64,000 nt of DNA, taken from contig NZ_JAUSXT010000001.1 of the NCBI RefSeq assembly GCF_030816235.1, positions 496,001 to 560,000 of the forward strand, read 5' to 3'. The translations under genes and the position numbers were made by a program. Below the pieces are notes generated by a model, which ran no database searches, had not been told where the DNA came from, and saw only the letters and a program-made list of their open reading frames with translations. The stretch is from Microbacterium sp. W4I4 (GTDB taxonomy: Bacteria; Actinomycetota; Actinomycetes; Actinomycetales; Microbacteriaceae). This document shows, one piece after another, positions 18,603 to 27,360 of this stretch. Positions within the stretch are counted from its first letter, which is position 1. Every line of letters starts with the position of its first letter.

Positions 18603-18686
18603 CGGCGAGCGCGACGACGGCGGTGCAGAGCCTCGACCGTCCGGGGGCGCGTGCGCCTCGTGAAACGGTCGCCCATCGGCATCCGA

Positions 18687-18692
18687 TAGAAT
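18687..18692 (+). promoter_or_regulatory. -10 box TAGAAT for efp
   Basis: A good -10 in the 163-base gap before efp, giving a leader of about 65 bases. No obvious -35 consensus. Confidence 0.55.
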
Positions 18693-18765
18693 CGACTCTC
18701 GGCCACTTTCTCGGCGCCTCCGCGCCAAGGCCACCGAACCTTCTACATGAACGGACTCCACCCGC

Positions 18766-19329
18766 ATGGCATCCACCGCAGACATCAAGAATGGCGTCGT
18801 CATCAAGATCGACGGGCAGCTCTGGAGCGTCGTGGAGTTCCAGCACGTCAAGCCGGGCAAGGGCGGCGCCTTCGTGCGCACCAAGCTCAAGAACGTGGTG
18901 ACGGGCAAGACGGTCGACAAGACGTACAACGCCGGCACGAAGATCGAGATCGAGAACGTCGACCGCCGCGACTTCACCTACCTGTACACCGATGGCGACA
19001 GCTTCGTGTTCATGGACCAGGAGACGTACGACCAGATCAACGTCCCCGCGGTGACCGTCGGCGACTCGGCGAACTTCCTGCTCGAGAACCAGCAGGTCCA
19101 GATCGCGCTCAACAACGACAACCCGCTGTACATCGAGCTTCCGGCGTCCGTCGTGCTCGAGGTCACGTACACCGAGCCCGGCCTGCAGGGCGACCGCTCG
19201 TCGGCCGGCACCAAGCCCGCCACGCTCGAGACCGGTTACGAGATCCAGGTCCCGCTGTTCCTCGACCAGGGCACCAAGGTCAAGGTCGACACCCGTACCG
19301 GTGGCTACCTCGGCCGGATCAACGACTGA
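18766..19329 (+). CDS. efp: Elongation factor P
   Basis: 187 residues in three domains. The loop that reaches the peptidyl transferase centre is [15 protein letters not shown], with Lys32 at the tip position that is modified in some bacteria; no modification gene is visible here. EF-P relieves stalling at polyproline stretches, relevant to Pro-rich proteins such as the MltG tail encoded nearby. Two bases separate its stop from nusB. Confidence 0.97.
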   Translation: MASTADIKNGVVIKIDGQLWSVVEFQHVKPGKGGAFVRTKLKNVVTGKTVDKTYNAGTKIEIENVDRRDFTYLYTDGDSFVFMDQETYDQINVPAVTVGDSANFLLENQQVQIALNNDNPLYIELPASVVLEVTYTEPGLQGDRSSAGTKPATLETGYEIQVPLFLDQGTKVKVDTRTGGYLGRIND

Positions 19330-19331
19330 CC

Positions 19332-19742
19332 TTGAGCGCTCGTACCAAGGCGCGCAAGCGCGCTCTCGACATCCTCTTCTCGGCCGACGTGCGCGGCGAG
19401 ACCCCTGCGGTCACGCTGGCCGCCGCCGCCACCCGCGCCGCGAGTGAACCGTCGCGTCAGGCATCCTGGCTGTACGCCCGCGACATCGTCGACGGGATCA
19501 TCGACCACCAGGACGAGATCGACGAGCAGATCACCACCCACAGCCGGGACTGGAAGATCGACCGGATGCCGGCCGTCGACCGTGCGCTGCTGCGCATCGG
19601 CACGTGGGAGATCCTGTTCAACGACGAGGTGCCGACCGCCGTCGCCATCGACGAGGCCGTGGAGCTCGCCAAGGAGCTCTCCACCGAGGACTCCGGCGCA
19701 TTCGTCCACGGTGTGCTCGCGCGCATCGACCGCTCACGCTGA
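19332..19742 (+). CDS. nusB: Transcription antitermination factor NusB
   Basis: 136 residues from a TTG at 19332, two bases after efp. This start gives the canonical LSARTKARKRALDILFSAD; longer in-frame starts lie inside efp. The all-helical NusB fold is seen in WKIDRMPAVDRALLRIGTWE and VAIDEAVELAKELSTEDSGAF. NusB with NusE binds boxA of rRNA leaders. efp-nusB is a conserved pair. Confidence 0.93.
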   Translation: MSARTKARKRALDILFSADVRGETPAVTLAAAATRAASEPSRQASWLYARDIVDGIIDHQDEIDEQITTHSRDWKIDRMPAVDRALLRIGTWEILFNDEVPTAVAIDEAVELAKELSTEDSGAFVHGVLARIDRSR

Positions 19743-19812
19743 TCCGTCACGCCAGCCGCACCCGGACCTGCGCCGGGCGCGGTGTGTCCCAGGCAGGCGA
19801 GAGGATGCTGAG

Positions 19813-22800
19813 ATGAGCATTCCACGCCCCAGCGTGCAGCAGCTGCGCCGTCTCGCCGGAGACGGCGGGTACCAGCGCGGCCTGGACTACGCGCGACGCG
19901 GATACGTCCAGCGCACGTCGTGGGATGCCGAGACGCAGACGCTCACGGCGGAGGTGTTCGGCAGCGGCTCCGGCAGCTATCGGTGCCGTGCGCAGTTCGA
20001 CGGCGGCGCCATCCTCAGCACGGCGTGCTCCTGCCCCGTGCAGCGCGCCTGCAAGCACGTGGTCGCGGCGATGCTGATCGCGGCCGACACCGAATCCGCA
20101 GAAGCCGCGGCCGAGGACAGACAGCGCGACGCCAAACGGGCGTCCTGGCGACGACTGATCCCGCAAGCGCCGAACACCCGGCCCACCGCCTCGCTGGCAC
20201 TCGGCATCGAGCTTCGCGTGCGCCCGTCGCGCGCGGTCGACCGGTGGGGGGCCGCCGCGGCGCGCACCGCGACACCGCGCGAACTCGTCCGCGAGCACGG
20301 CGAGGTGCAGCTGGCCGTTCGGCCGCTCATGCGCAGCGACTCGACCGGCAAGTGGATCCAGGGCGATGCCACCTGGGACGGTGTGCGGCGGCCCGGCATC
20401 CGCTTCGACGCCGGACAGGCCCGCTGGTTCACCGACTTCCTCGCGATCGCCAGGGACTCCCTGCTCTCCGGCACAGCGGGCGACTGGATACCCCTCGACC
20501 GGGTCGAGTCGCCGCTGCTCTGGCAGCACATGGACGCTCTGCGGGACCTGGGCATCCCGATGATCGCCTCGCAGAAGCACACCACCGTGCGCATCGCCGG
20601 CACGGCATCCGCCGGTCTGCGCATCGACGGCACCGACGACGGGGGACTCCTCGTCGAGACGGACGTGCGCATCGACGACGTGCGCGTGCCTGCGGCATCC
20701 GTCCGCCCGATCGGCTCCACCGGACTGTACCGGTGGGAGGTCGTCGGCGCCGACATCGAGGTGACGCTCGCCGCCGCACCGCTGACGTCCCCGGTGCGCG
20801 CCGCCATCCTCGCCGCGGAGACGATCGAGGTGGCCGGCGAGGATCGCGACCTCTTCCTCACCGAGGCGTACCCCGTCATCGCGCGACAGGCCGCCGTCGC
20901 CGTGGCATCCGGGCTGGAGCTGCCCGCACCGGCGCGGCCGGAGCCGGTGCTGCGCGTGGCATTCGGCGCCGCGGATCGACTGGAGCACCGCTTCGAGTGG
21001 GAGTACGCCGGCCACGGGACGGTCCCGGTCGTCGAACCAGGCCAGGGCCCCGTCGACGGGACCTTCCGTGATGCGGAGGCCGAGCGGCAGGCGCTGCGCG
21101 ACCTGGAGCGGCTGTGGGGGTCGGCGACGGACGAGCCGTTCCAGCCGCGAGGCGTGCGCACCGGAGTGGCCACCGCGGAGTGGACGGCCAGGGTGCTGCC
21201 CGTGTTCGAGGACAGCGACGTTCGCGTCGTGGTCACCGGGCGGCGCAAGAAGTACCGCGAGTTGTCCGGCGCCCCCGAGATCGCGGTGTCGACGGTCGAA
21301 TCCACCGATCCCGACTGGTTCGACCTCGGCGTGATCGTCAAGATCGACGGCATCTCCATCCCCTTCAAGCCGCTGTTCACCGAGCTCAGCAAGCGCCGCG
21401 CGAAGATGGTGCTCGTCGACGGCAGCTACTTCTCGCTCGCTCACCCCGCACTGCAGTCGCTGCGCGACCTCATCGACGAAGCCGCGACTCTCGCCGAGTG
21501 GGAGACCGGCCCGCGCCTCAGTCGGCATCAGACGGCGCTGTGGGAGGATTTCGAGGACCTCGCCGATCAGTCCGAGGCGGCCGTCTCCTGGCGCGTCCTC
21601 GCCGAGGGGCTGCGCAGCGTGGAGAGCATCCCTGCGACCGCGGTACCCGCCGGTCTGACCGCACAGCTGCGGCCGTATCAGAAGCAGGGTTTCGACTGGC
21701 TCGCCTTCCTCTGGAAGCACCGTCTCGGAGGCGTGCTCGCCGACGACATGGGGCTCGGCAAGACCTTGCAGCTGCTGAGCCTGATCACGCATGCGCACGA
21801 GACGGGGGAGAAGCGCCCGTTCCTCGTGGTGGCGCCGACGTCCGTTCTCGGCACCTGGCGCAGCGAGGCGGCGCGATTCGCTCCGGGCCTGCGCGTGCAG
21901 GTCGTCGAGGGAACGTCCGCACGGCGCGACGAGCGGATGACGGATGCCGCGCAGCGCGCGGACATCATCGTCACCTCGTACACGCTGCTCAGGCTCGACG
22001 GCGACGAGTACACGGCGATCGACTGGGCCGGCGTGATCCTCGACGAGGCCCAGTTCGCGAAGAACCCGGCGACCAAGGCGCACAAGGCGATCGCGGAGCT
22101 GCGGGCGCAGGTGAAGATCGCCGTCACCGGAACGCCGCTGGAGAACACGCTGACCGACCTGTGGGCGCTGTTCTCGCTGACCGCGCCTGGTCTGTTCCCG
22201 TCGGCGCGCAGATTCCGCGAGGAGTACGTGCAGCCGATCGAGAAGGGCAAGGTGCCGGAGAACGAGGAGGGCGGCGAGTACCGCCAGCGGCGCCTCGCCC
22301 GATTGCGCCGCCGCGTCCGCCCCCTCATGCTGCGCCGCACGAAGGAGATCGTCGCCGCCGACCTGCCGGAGAAGCAGGTGCAGGAGGTGTTCGTCGAGCT
22401 CTCGCCCGCGCACCGCGCGCGCTACGACACGGTGCTGCAGCGCGAACGGCAGAAGCTGCTCGGGCTGCTCGCGGATCTGGATCGCAACCGGTTCACGGTG
22501 TTCCGCTCGCTGACGATGCTGCGGATGCTGGCGCTCGCGCCTGGCCTGATCGACCCGGCCGACGCCGGCGTGCCCTCGAGCAAGCTCGACGTCCTGCTCG
22601 AGCACGTGCAGGAGCTGAAAGCCGAGGGACACCGGGCGCTCGTGTTCAGCCAGTTCACCAGCTTCCTCGACCTCGCCGCCGAGCGTCTGACCGCGGCAGG
22701 GATCGAGCACGTGCATCTGGACGGCTCGACACGACGTCGCAGCGAAGTCATCGACAGCTTCCGCGGCGGAGATCAGCCGGTGTTCCTGATCAGCCTCAAG

Positions 22801-23082
22801 GCGGGTGGCTTCGGCCTGACGCTCACCGAGGCCGACTACGTGTTCCTGCTCGATCCCTGGTGGAACCCGGCGGCAGAGGCGCAGGCCATCGACCGCACGC
22901 ACCGCATCGGCCAGGATCGTCCGGTGTTCGTGTATCGCCTGATCGCGTCGGGCACCATCGAGGAGAAGGTGCTGGCACTGCAGCAGCGCAAGGCGCGGCT
23001 GTTCACCGCGGTGATGGACGATGAGGACCTGTTCTCCAAGGCGATCACCGCCGACGACATCCGCGGGCTGCTGGAGACCTGA
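19813..23082 (+). CDS. SNF2-family helicase with N-terminal SWIM zinc finger
   Basis: 1089 residues from the ATG at 19813. A SWIM motif C72-x-C74-x5-C80-x-H82 (ACSCPVQRACKHVV) is near the N terminus. After a long beta-rich middle region (about 130-600) comes a SNF2 ATPase: Walker A ADDMGLGKTLQLL near 645, DEAQ box ILDEAQFAKN near 743, and the C-terminal lobe ending in DPWWNPAAEAQAIDRTHRIG. This arrangement is common in bacterial HepA/RapA-like proteins of unclear role, thought to act on DNA-protein complexes or RNA polymerase. It follows nusB by 70 bases and probably starts a short accessory block. Confidence 0.92.
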   Translation: MSIPRPSVQQLRRLAGDGGYQRGLDYARRGYVQRTSWDAETQTLTAEVFGSGSGSYRCRAQFDGGAILSTACSCPVQRACKHVVAAMLIAADTESAEAAAEDRQRDAKRASWRRLIPQAPNTRPTASLALGIELRVRPSRAVDRWGAAAARTATPRELVREHGEVQLAVRPLMRSDSTGKWIQGDATWDGVRRPGIRFDAGQARWFTDFLAIARDSLLSGTAGDWIPLDRVESPLLWQHMDALRDLGIPMIASQKHTTVRIAGTASAGLRIDGTDDGGLLVETDVRIDDVRVPAASVRPIGSTGLYRWEVVGADIEVTLAAAPLTSPVRAAILAAETIEVAGEDRDLFLTEAYPVIARQAAVAVASGLELPAPARPEPVLRVAFGAADRLEHRFEWEYAGHGTVPVVEPGQGPVDGTFRDAEAERQALRDLERLWGSATDEPFQPRGVRTGVATAEWTARVLPVFEDSDVRVVVTGRRKKYRELSGAPEIAVSTVESTDPDWFDLGVIVKIDGISIPFKPLFTELSKRRAKMVLVDGSYFSLAHPALQSLRDLIDEAATLAEWETGPRLSRHQTALWEDFEDLADQSEAAVSWRVLAEGLRSVESIPATAVPAGLTAQLRPYQKQGFDWLAFLWKHRLGGVLADDMGLGKTLQLLSLITHAHETGEKRPFLVVAPTSVLGTWRSEAARFAPGLRVQVVEGTSARRDERMTDAAQRADIIVTSYTLLRLDGDEYTAIDWAGVILDEAQFAKNPATKAHKAIAELRAQVKIAVTGTPLENTLTDLWALFSLTAPGLFPSARRFREEYVQPIEKGKVPENEEGGEYRQRRLARLRRRVRPLMLRRTKEIVAADLPEKQVQEVFVELSPAHRARYDTVLQRERQKLLGLLADLDRNRFTVFRSLTMLRMLALAPGLIDPADAGVPSSKLDVLLEHVQELKAEGHRALVFSQFTSFLDLAAERLTAAGIEHVHLDGSTRRRSEVIDSFRGGDQPVFLISLKAGGFGLTLTEADYVFLLDPWWNPAAEAQAIDRTHRIGQDRPVFVYRLIASGTIEEKVLALQQRKARLFTAVMDDEDLFSKAITADDIRGLLET

Positions 23083-23146
23083 GGTCGTTCGACGACGGCG
23101 TCCGATGTCCCCGACGCCGCGCCGCCGACGCACAGCGTGCGCTCGA

Positions 23147-23152
23147 TAGAAT
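23147..23152 (+). promoter_or_regulatory. -10 box TAGAAT for the MBL-Rieske gene
   Basis: TAGAAT, about 27 bases before the start, followed by an AGGAG ribosome-binding site at 23171-23175. Confidence 0.55.
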
Positions 23153-23179
23153 CGAGGCTGCCCAAGCACGAGGAGAGAT

Positions 23180-24754
23180 ATGCGGATCACGGGACTCGGT
23201 CACGCCGGGATGTTCATCGAGACGGTCGGCGGGAACATCATCTGCGACCCTGTCGTCGGTCCGTCCTTCTTCGGCTCGTGGTTCCCGTTCCCCGACAACC
23301 GGGGCCTTGACTGGGAGCGCATCGGCCGGGAGGCCGACTTCCTGTACATCTCGCACCGCCACCGCGATCATTTCGACCCGCGCGCGCTGGAGAAGTACAT
23401 CCGCAAGGACATCGAGGTGCTGCTGCCGGAGTACGTCACGGACGACCTCGAGAACGACATCCGCGCCCTCGGATACGAGAACATCTTCTACGCACCCGCC
23501 GGCCAGGTCTTCGAGCGCGGCGGCACCAAGCTCATGATCACGCCGCTGCGTGCGCCCAGTGACGGCCCGATCGGCGACTCCTCGCTGAGCGTGGACGACG
23601 GCACCGCGTCGATCCTGAACCAGAACGACTCGCACCCGCTCGATCTCGACGCGCTGCTCTCGTTCGGCAAGCCGGAGGCGTACTTCACGCAGGTGTCCGG
23701 GGCGATCTGGTGGCCGATGGTCTACGACCTGCCGCAGGACGCCAAGCAGAACTTCGCCAAGCTCAAGCGCGAGGCGCAGAACAAGCGCGCCATGTACTAC
23801 ATCGAGAAGGTCGACGCCCCGCACGTCTTCCCGATGGCCGGCCCGCCCATGTTCCTGCGCGACGACATCTTCCGCTACAACGGCACCGGCCAGGACGACG
23901 ACTCGATCTTCACCGATCAGAAGGAGTTCCTCGGCCACCTCAAGGAGCAGGCGCCGCAGTACGACGGCCGGCTGTTCGTGCCGGGCACGGTCGTGGAGAT
24001 GAACAGCGGCGAGATGAACGTCTCGCAGTCGCTGTACACGGACGCCGAGATCGCGCACATCTTCGATGAGAAGTGGGACTACCTCGAGGAGCAGCGCTCA
24101 TCGCGTCAGCAGGAGCTGCGCGACGAGGAGGCCACCCGCGCCGAGATCCTGCCGCCCGCCGAGATGCTCGCCGCGATCAAGGAGTGGTGGGAGCCGCTCA
24201 TCAAGAAGTCGCGCACCATCCGCCTCGGCGTCGGCGGGAACGTGCGTTTCATCATCGGCGATCTGGACATGGTCGTCGACTTCCCCAAGGCCAAGGTGCG
24301 CGAGTACGCGGGGGAGGAGTGCATCTACTGGTACACGATCCCCGCCGATCTCGTCTCCACCAACATCCGCGATCACGAGATCGACTGGTCGAACTCGATC
24401 TTCCTGTCCATGCAGTTCTCCGTGGGCCGCAGCGGCAAGTTCAACGAGTTCCTCACCACGTTCCTGAAGTGCCTGTCGGTGGACCGCATCGAGTACGTCG
24501 AGAACTGGTACCAGGAGCAGACCGACCAGACCGAGGATGCCGAGATCGGCGACTGGGTCGTGCAGCGCCGCTGCCCGCACCTGCGCGCCGACCTGACCCG
24601 CACCGGAAAGATCGACGAGGACGGCGTGCTGACCTGCTCGATGCACGACTGGAAGTGGGACTTGAAGACCGGCAAGTGCCTGACCACCACCGGTCACCCG
24701 ATCCGCGTCTCGCAGTGCCCGCTCACCGACGAGGCTCTGCGCGTCGGCGCGTGA
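23180..24754 (+). CDS. Metallo-beta-lactamase fold protein fused to a C-terminal Rieske domain
   Basis: 524 residues. The N-terminal domain has the MBL motif H59-R-H61-R-D63-H64 (ISHRHRDHFD) and resembles UlaG-like hydrolases. The middle part (about 300-440) is a helical region containing IRLGVGGNVRFIIGDLDMVV, reminiscent of a sterol-carrier-like fold. The C terminus is a Rieske domain with Cys465-x-His467 and Cys486-x2-His489 (RCPHLRADL, LTCSMHDWKWDL). CMP-N-acetylneuraminate hydroxylase combines the same two modules in the opposite order. A redox-coupled oxygenase or hydrolase is possible; the substrate is unknown. No sugar-acid genes are nearby. Confidence 0.85.
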   Translation: MRITGLGHAGMFIETVGGNIICDPVVGPSFFGSWFPFPDNRGLDWERIGREADFLYISHRHRDHFDPRALEKYIRKDIEVLLPEYVTDDLENDIRALGYENIFYAPAGQVFERGGTKLMITPLRAPSDGPIGDSSLSVDDGTASILNQNDSHPLDLDALLSFGKPEAYFTQVSGAIWWPMVYDLPQDAKQNFAKLKREAQNKRAMYYIEKVDAPHVFPMAGPPMFLRDDIFRYNGTGQDDDSIFTDQKEFLGHLKEQAPQYDGRLFVPGTVVEMNSGEMNVSQSLYTDAEIAHIFDEKWDYLEEQRSSRQQELRDEEATRAEILPPAEMLAAIKEWWEPLIKKSRTIRLGVGGNVRFIIGDLDMVVDFPKAKVREYAGEECIYWYTIPADLVSTNIRDHEIDWSNSIFLSMQFSVGRSGKFNEFLTTFLKCLSVDRIEYVENWYQEQTDQTEDAEIGDWVVQRRCPHLRADLTRTGKIDEDGVLTCSMHDWKWDLKTGKCLTTTGHPIRVSQCPLTDEALRVGA

Positions 24755-24767
24755 GCGGCAGCTGCGG

Positions 24768-25673
24768 TCAGCGCTGAGCGAGCAGCAGTTCCTTCAGCTC
24801 AGAGGGACGCAGGTCGAGGGTGCGCAGTTCGTCGAGCGTGACGACCTCGACCTCGTACGCACCGCGTGACGGGTCGTCGAACTCGGGGCCGTCGGCAAGG
24901 GTGGGATCGATCGATGTCAGCCGGGCCGCATAGAAGACCTCGGAGTGGATGCTGTCGAGCTGACGCTCGAGCACGATCTCGCCGAGTTCCACCTCAGCAC
25001 CCAGCTCTTCGTGCAGCTCGCGGCGCAGCGCATCATCCGCGGAGGCGTCGTCCAGCATCACGCCGCCACCGGGCGTCGTCCAGTACGGCTCCTGACCGGG
25101 GCGCGCGCGCTTGATCAGCACGAATCGTCCGTCGGCATCCGTAAGCACCGCCCGCACGCGCAGCAGCGGGATGCCGATCTCCACCACGTCCGGAAAGCGC
25201 AGCGCCTCCCAGAAGGCCACCGCATCCGCGACGAGTCCCTGCGACGCAAGCCAGGCGGTCAGCACCATCCCGTGGGTGCCGACGACCACGTGCCGCGCGT
25301 CCTGCGCCAGCAGGCCCTCGTGGAAGCGGCGGGCAGCGGCATCCGGTGTCTCCCAGCCCTCGTGCCGCTCGTCGAGTCGCCCCGCGATCCACGCCCGCCT
25401 TGCGTCCCGAAAGCCGTCATGGACGCTCTCGACCCGGTCGACCTCGCGGAAGGACACGGCGGTGGCAACAGCCGATTCGGGGAGACGCAGTGCGAGCGCG
25501 ACAGTCTGCACAGCCTTGCGCTCAGGGCTGGACACCGCAGAGGCTGCGAGGGCTTCGAGCTGGAGCGCTGCGGCTGCGTTGATGCCATCGCTGCTGAGGA
25601 TCCATTCGCCGGGCGGCCGTGTCGCGTCGACCTCGGGCATGGCGTGTCGGACGAAGGTTGCACCGCGAAGCAT
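24768..25673 (-). CDS. Histidine phosphatase fused to a Nudix hydrolase
   Basis: 301 residues from the ATG at 25671-25673, chosen because a TACTCT box lies exactly 6 bases upstream and the protein then begins just before the phosphatase motif; a GTG at 25724 would add 17 residues. The phosphatase half has FVRHAMPE (phosphorylated His10), SSPERKAVQT and VVGTHGMVL. The Nudix half has GGGVMLDDASADDALRREL followed by HEELGA: the REL-x-EE core is intact, but the first glutamate position is Ala, or the loop is one residue long. Mycobacterial MutT1 has both domains in the reverse order. A role in nucleotide-pool sanitation or dinucleotide cleavage is inferred. Confidence 0.85.
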   Translation of the reverse strand: MLRGATFVRHAMPEVDATRPPGEWILSSDGINAAAALQLEALAASAVSSPERKAVQTVALALRLPESAVATAVSFREVDRVESVHDGFRDARRAWIAGRLDERHEGWETPDAAARRFHEGLLAQDARHVVVGTHGMVLTAWLASQGLVADAVAFWEALRFPDVVEIGIPLLRVRAVLTDADGRFVLIKRARPGQEPYWTTPGGGVMLDDASADDALRRELHEELGAEVELGEIVLERQLDSIHSEVFYAARLTSIDPTLADGPEFDDPSRGAYEVEVVTLDELRTLDLRPSELKELLLAQR

Positions 25674-25679
25674 CTCGCC

Positions 25680-25685
25680 AGAGTA
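25680..25685 (-). promoter_or_regulatory. -10 box TACTCT for the phosphatase-Nudix gene (leaderless)
   Basis: On the minus strand TACTCT ends 6 bases before the ATG at 25673, matching the spacing of other leaderless genes in the window. Confidence 0.5.
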
Positions 25686-25806
25686 GGCCGTGGTGACGAA
25701 CTCCGGAGAGTGAGCGACAGACACGGCGTGTCGACGCGCGACATGCCGAGCTCGGGGCCGGCGCTCCGATTGACGTCACCAAGACATTGCAACGCCACCG
25801 AGTCGC

Positions 25807-25812
25807 TAGACT
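25807..25812 (+). promoter_or_regulatory. -10 box TAGACT for the pyr operon
   Basis: Transcription would start near 25819, giving a leader of about 50 bases that contains the PyrR-binding loop. Confidence 0.6.
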
Positions 25813-25823
25813 GGACACATCAC

Positions 25824-25864
25824 CCACCTTTAAAACCGTCCAGAGAGGCGGAGAAGGGAAGTGG
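25824..25864 (+). promoter_or_regulatory. PyrR RNA-binding loop in the pyr leader
   Basis: ACCGTCCAGAGAGGCGG (25835-25851) matches the conserved PyrR anti-antiterminator loop, in which TCCAGAGAGGCT-type sequence is the hallmark. CCACCTT (25824-25830) can partly pair with AAGGG..GTGG (25854-25864), placing the purine-rich ribosome-binding site of pyrR in or beside the structure. No terminator follows, so translational repression as described for Mycobacterium smegmatis PyrR is more likely than attenuation. Confidence 0.8.
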
Positions 25865-25867
25865 CCA

Positions 25868-26398
25868 ATGTCCGCACGCACCGTGCTGCAGGAAGCCGAT
25901 ATCGCGCGCGCTCTGACGCGCATCGCCCATGAGATCCTCGAATCCAATCGGGGAGCGGAGGGCATCGTCCTCCTCGGGATCCCCACTCGCGGGGTCACTC
26001 TCGCCGACCGGCTCGGACCGGTCATCTCCGGGATCGCCGACACCGAGATCCCCGTGGGATCGTTGGACATCACGCTGTTCCGCGACGATCTGTCGAAGCA
26101 TCCGACCCGCTCGCCCAAGCGCACCGAGATCCCCGACGGCGGCATCGACGGCAAGACCGTGGTGCTCGTGGACGACGTGCTCTTCTCCGGGCGCAGCATC
26201 CGCGCCGCCCTCGACGCGATCCAGTCGATCGGCCGCCCTGCGGTCGTGCGGCTGGCGATCCTCGTCGACCGCGGCCACCGCGAACTGCCGATCCGCCCCG
26301 ACTTCGTCGGCAAGAACATCCCGTCGGCCAGCTCCGAGCGCGTGAATGTGCGCCTGAAGGAGCTCGACGGGGTCGACGAGGTGACGATCGAATCATGA
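25868..26398 (+). CDS. pyrR: Pyrimidine operon regulator PyrR (RNA-binding, phosphoribosyltransferase fold)
   Basis: 176 residues from the ATG at 25868, behind a GAAGGGAAG purine run. The PRPP-binding motif is [20 protein letters not shown] near residue 98, and [15 protein letters not shown] is typical. PyrR binds UMP and the pyr leader RNA, and often has uracil phosphoribosyltransferase activity. The RNA target lies immediately upstream, so autoregulation is supported directly. The stop overlaps pyrB (ATGA). Confidence 0.96.
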   Translation: MSARTVLQEADIARALTRIAHEILESNRGAEGIVLLGIPTRGVTLADRLGPVISGIADTEIPVGSLDITLFRDDLSKHPTRSPKRTEIPDGGIDGKTVVLVDDVLFSGRSIRAALDAIQSIGRPAVVRLAILVDRGHRELPIRPDFVGKNIPSASSERVNVRLKELDGVDEVTIES

Positions 26399-27360
26399 GG
26401 CACCTGCTCGACACCCGCACCCTCGACCGCGCGACCGCCCTGCAGATCCTCGACGTCGCCGAGGACATGGCAGACACCCAGTCCCGCCAGGTCAAGAAGC
26501 TGCCGACCCTGCTCGGCAAGACCGTGGTCAACCTCTTCTTCGAGGATTCCACCCGCACCCGCATCTCGTTCGAAGCCGCAGCGAAGCGGCTCTCGGCCGA
26601 CGTCATCAACTTCGCAGCCAAGGGTTCCAGCGTCTCCAAGGGCGAGAGCCTGAAGGACACCGCGCAGACTCTGCAGGCGATGGGAGCGGATGCCGTGGTC
26701 GTGCGCCACTCGGCATCCGGCGCCCCCCGCACCCTCGCCACCAGCGGTTGGATCTCGGCGGGCGTCGTCAACGCCGGAGACGGCACCCACGAGCACCCCA
26801 CCCAGGCGCTCCTGGACGCCTTCACCATCCGCAAGCGCCGCTTCGGCGCCGACAGCCGCGGCCGAGACCTCAGCGGACTGCACGTGGTCGTCGTCGGCGA
26901 CGTGCTGCACTCGCGCGTCGCCCGCTCCAACGTCTGGCTGCTGTCGACGCTGGGCGCGGATGTCACTCTCGTCACCCCGCCGACCCTGATCCCGCAGAAC
27001 GTCTCGCAATGGCCCGCCCGCGTCATGTACGACCTGGACGCGGCTCTCGCGACCGGTCCGGACGCGGTCATGATGCTGCGCATCCAGGCCGAGAGGATGC
27101 ACGCCGCGTATTTCCCGACTGAGCGGGAGTATTCGCGGCTGTGGGGTCTGGATGCCGTGCGTGCGGCGGGTCTGCCGGAGGGTAGCATTGTGATGCACCC
27201 CGGCCCGATGAACCGCGGCCTGGAGATCTCCTCCGAGGCCGCCGACTCCCCACGATCCACCGTGCTGGAGCAGGTCACGAACGGCGTCTCGGTGCGGATG
27301 GCAGTGCTGTACCTGCTTCTCGCAGGGGAGCGGAACGACGAACGAGGGGAAGTGAAATGA
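26395..27360 (+). CDS. pyrB: Aspartate carbamoyltransferase, catalytic chain
   Basis: 321 residues. Carbamoyl-phosphate motif [18 protein letters not shown], the 80s-loop region [13 protein letters not shown], and [16 protein letters not shown]. There is no pyrI regulatory chain next to it, as usual in actinobacteria, so regulation falls to PyrR. It overlaps its neighbours on both sides by ATGA. Confidence 0.97.
   Translation: MRHLLDTRTLDRATALQILDVAEDMADTQSRQVKKLPTLLGKTVVNLFFEDSTRTRISFEAAAKRLSADVINFAAKGSSVSKGESLKDTAQTLQAMGADAVVVRHSASGAPRTLATSGWISAGVVNAGDGTHEHPTQALLDAFTIRKRRFGADSRGRDLSGLHVVVVGDVLHSRVARSNVWLLSTLGADVTLVTPPTLIPQNVSQWPARVMYDLDAALATGPDAVMMLRIQAERMHAAYFPTEREYSRLWGLDAVRAAGLPEGSIVMHPGPMNRGLEISSEAADSPRSTVLEQVTNGVSVRMAVLYLLLAGERNDERGEVK

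Noticed and set aside
19747..23190. 1147-residue open frame on the minus strand opposite the SNF2 helicase
   Set aside because: It is an antisense shadow in high-GC coding DNA: composition is Arg/His/Gly-rich, with no domain, ribosome-binding site or promoter, while the plus strand encodes an unambiguous helicase.
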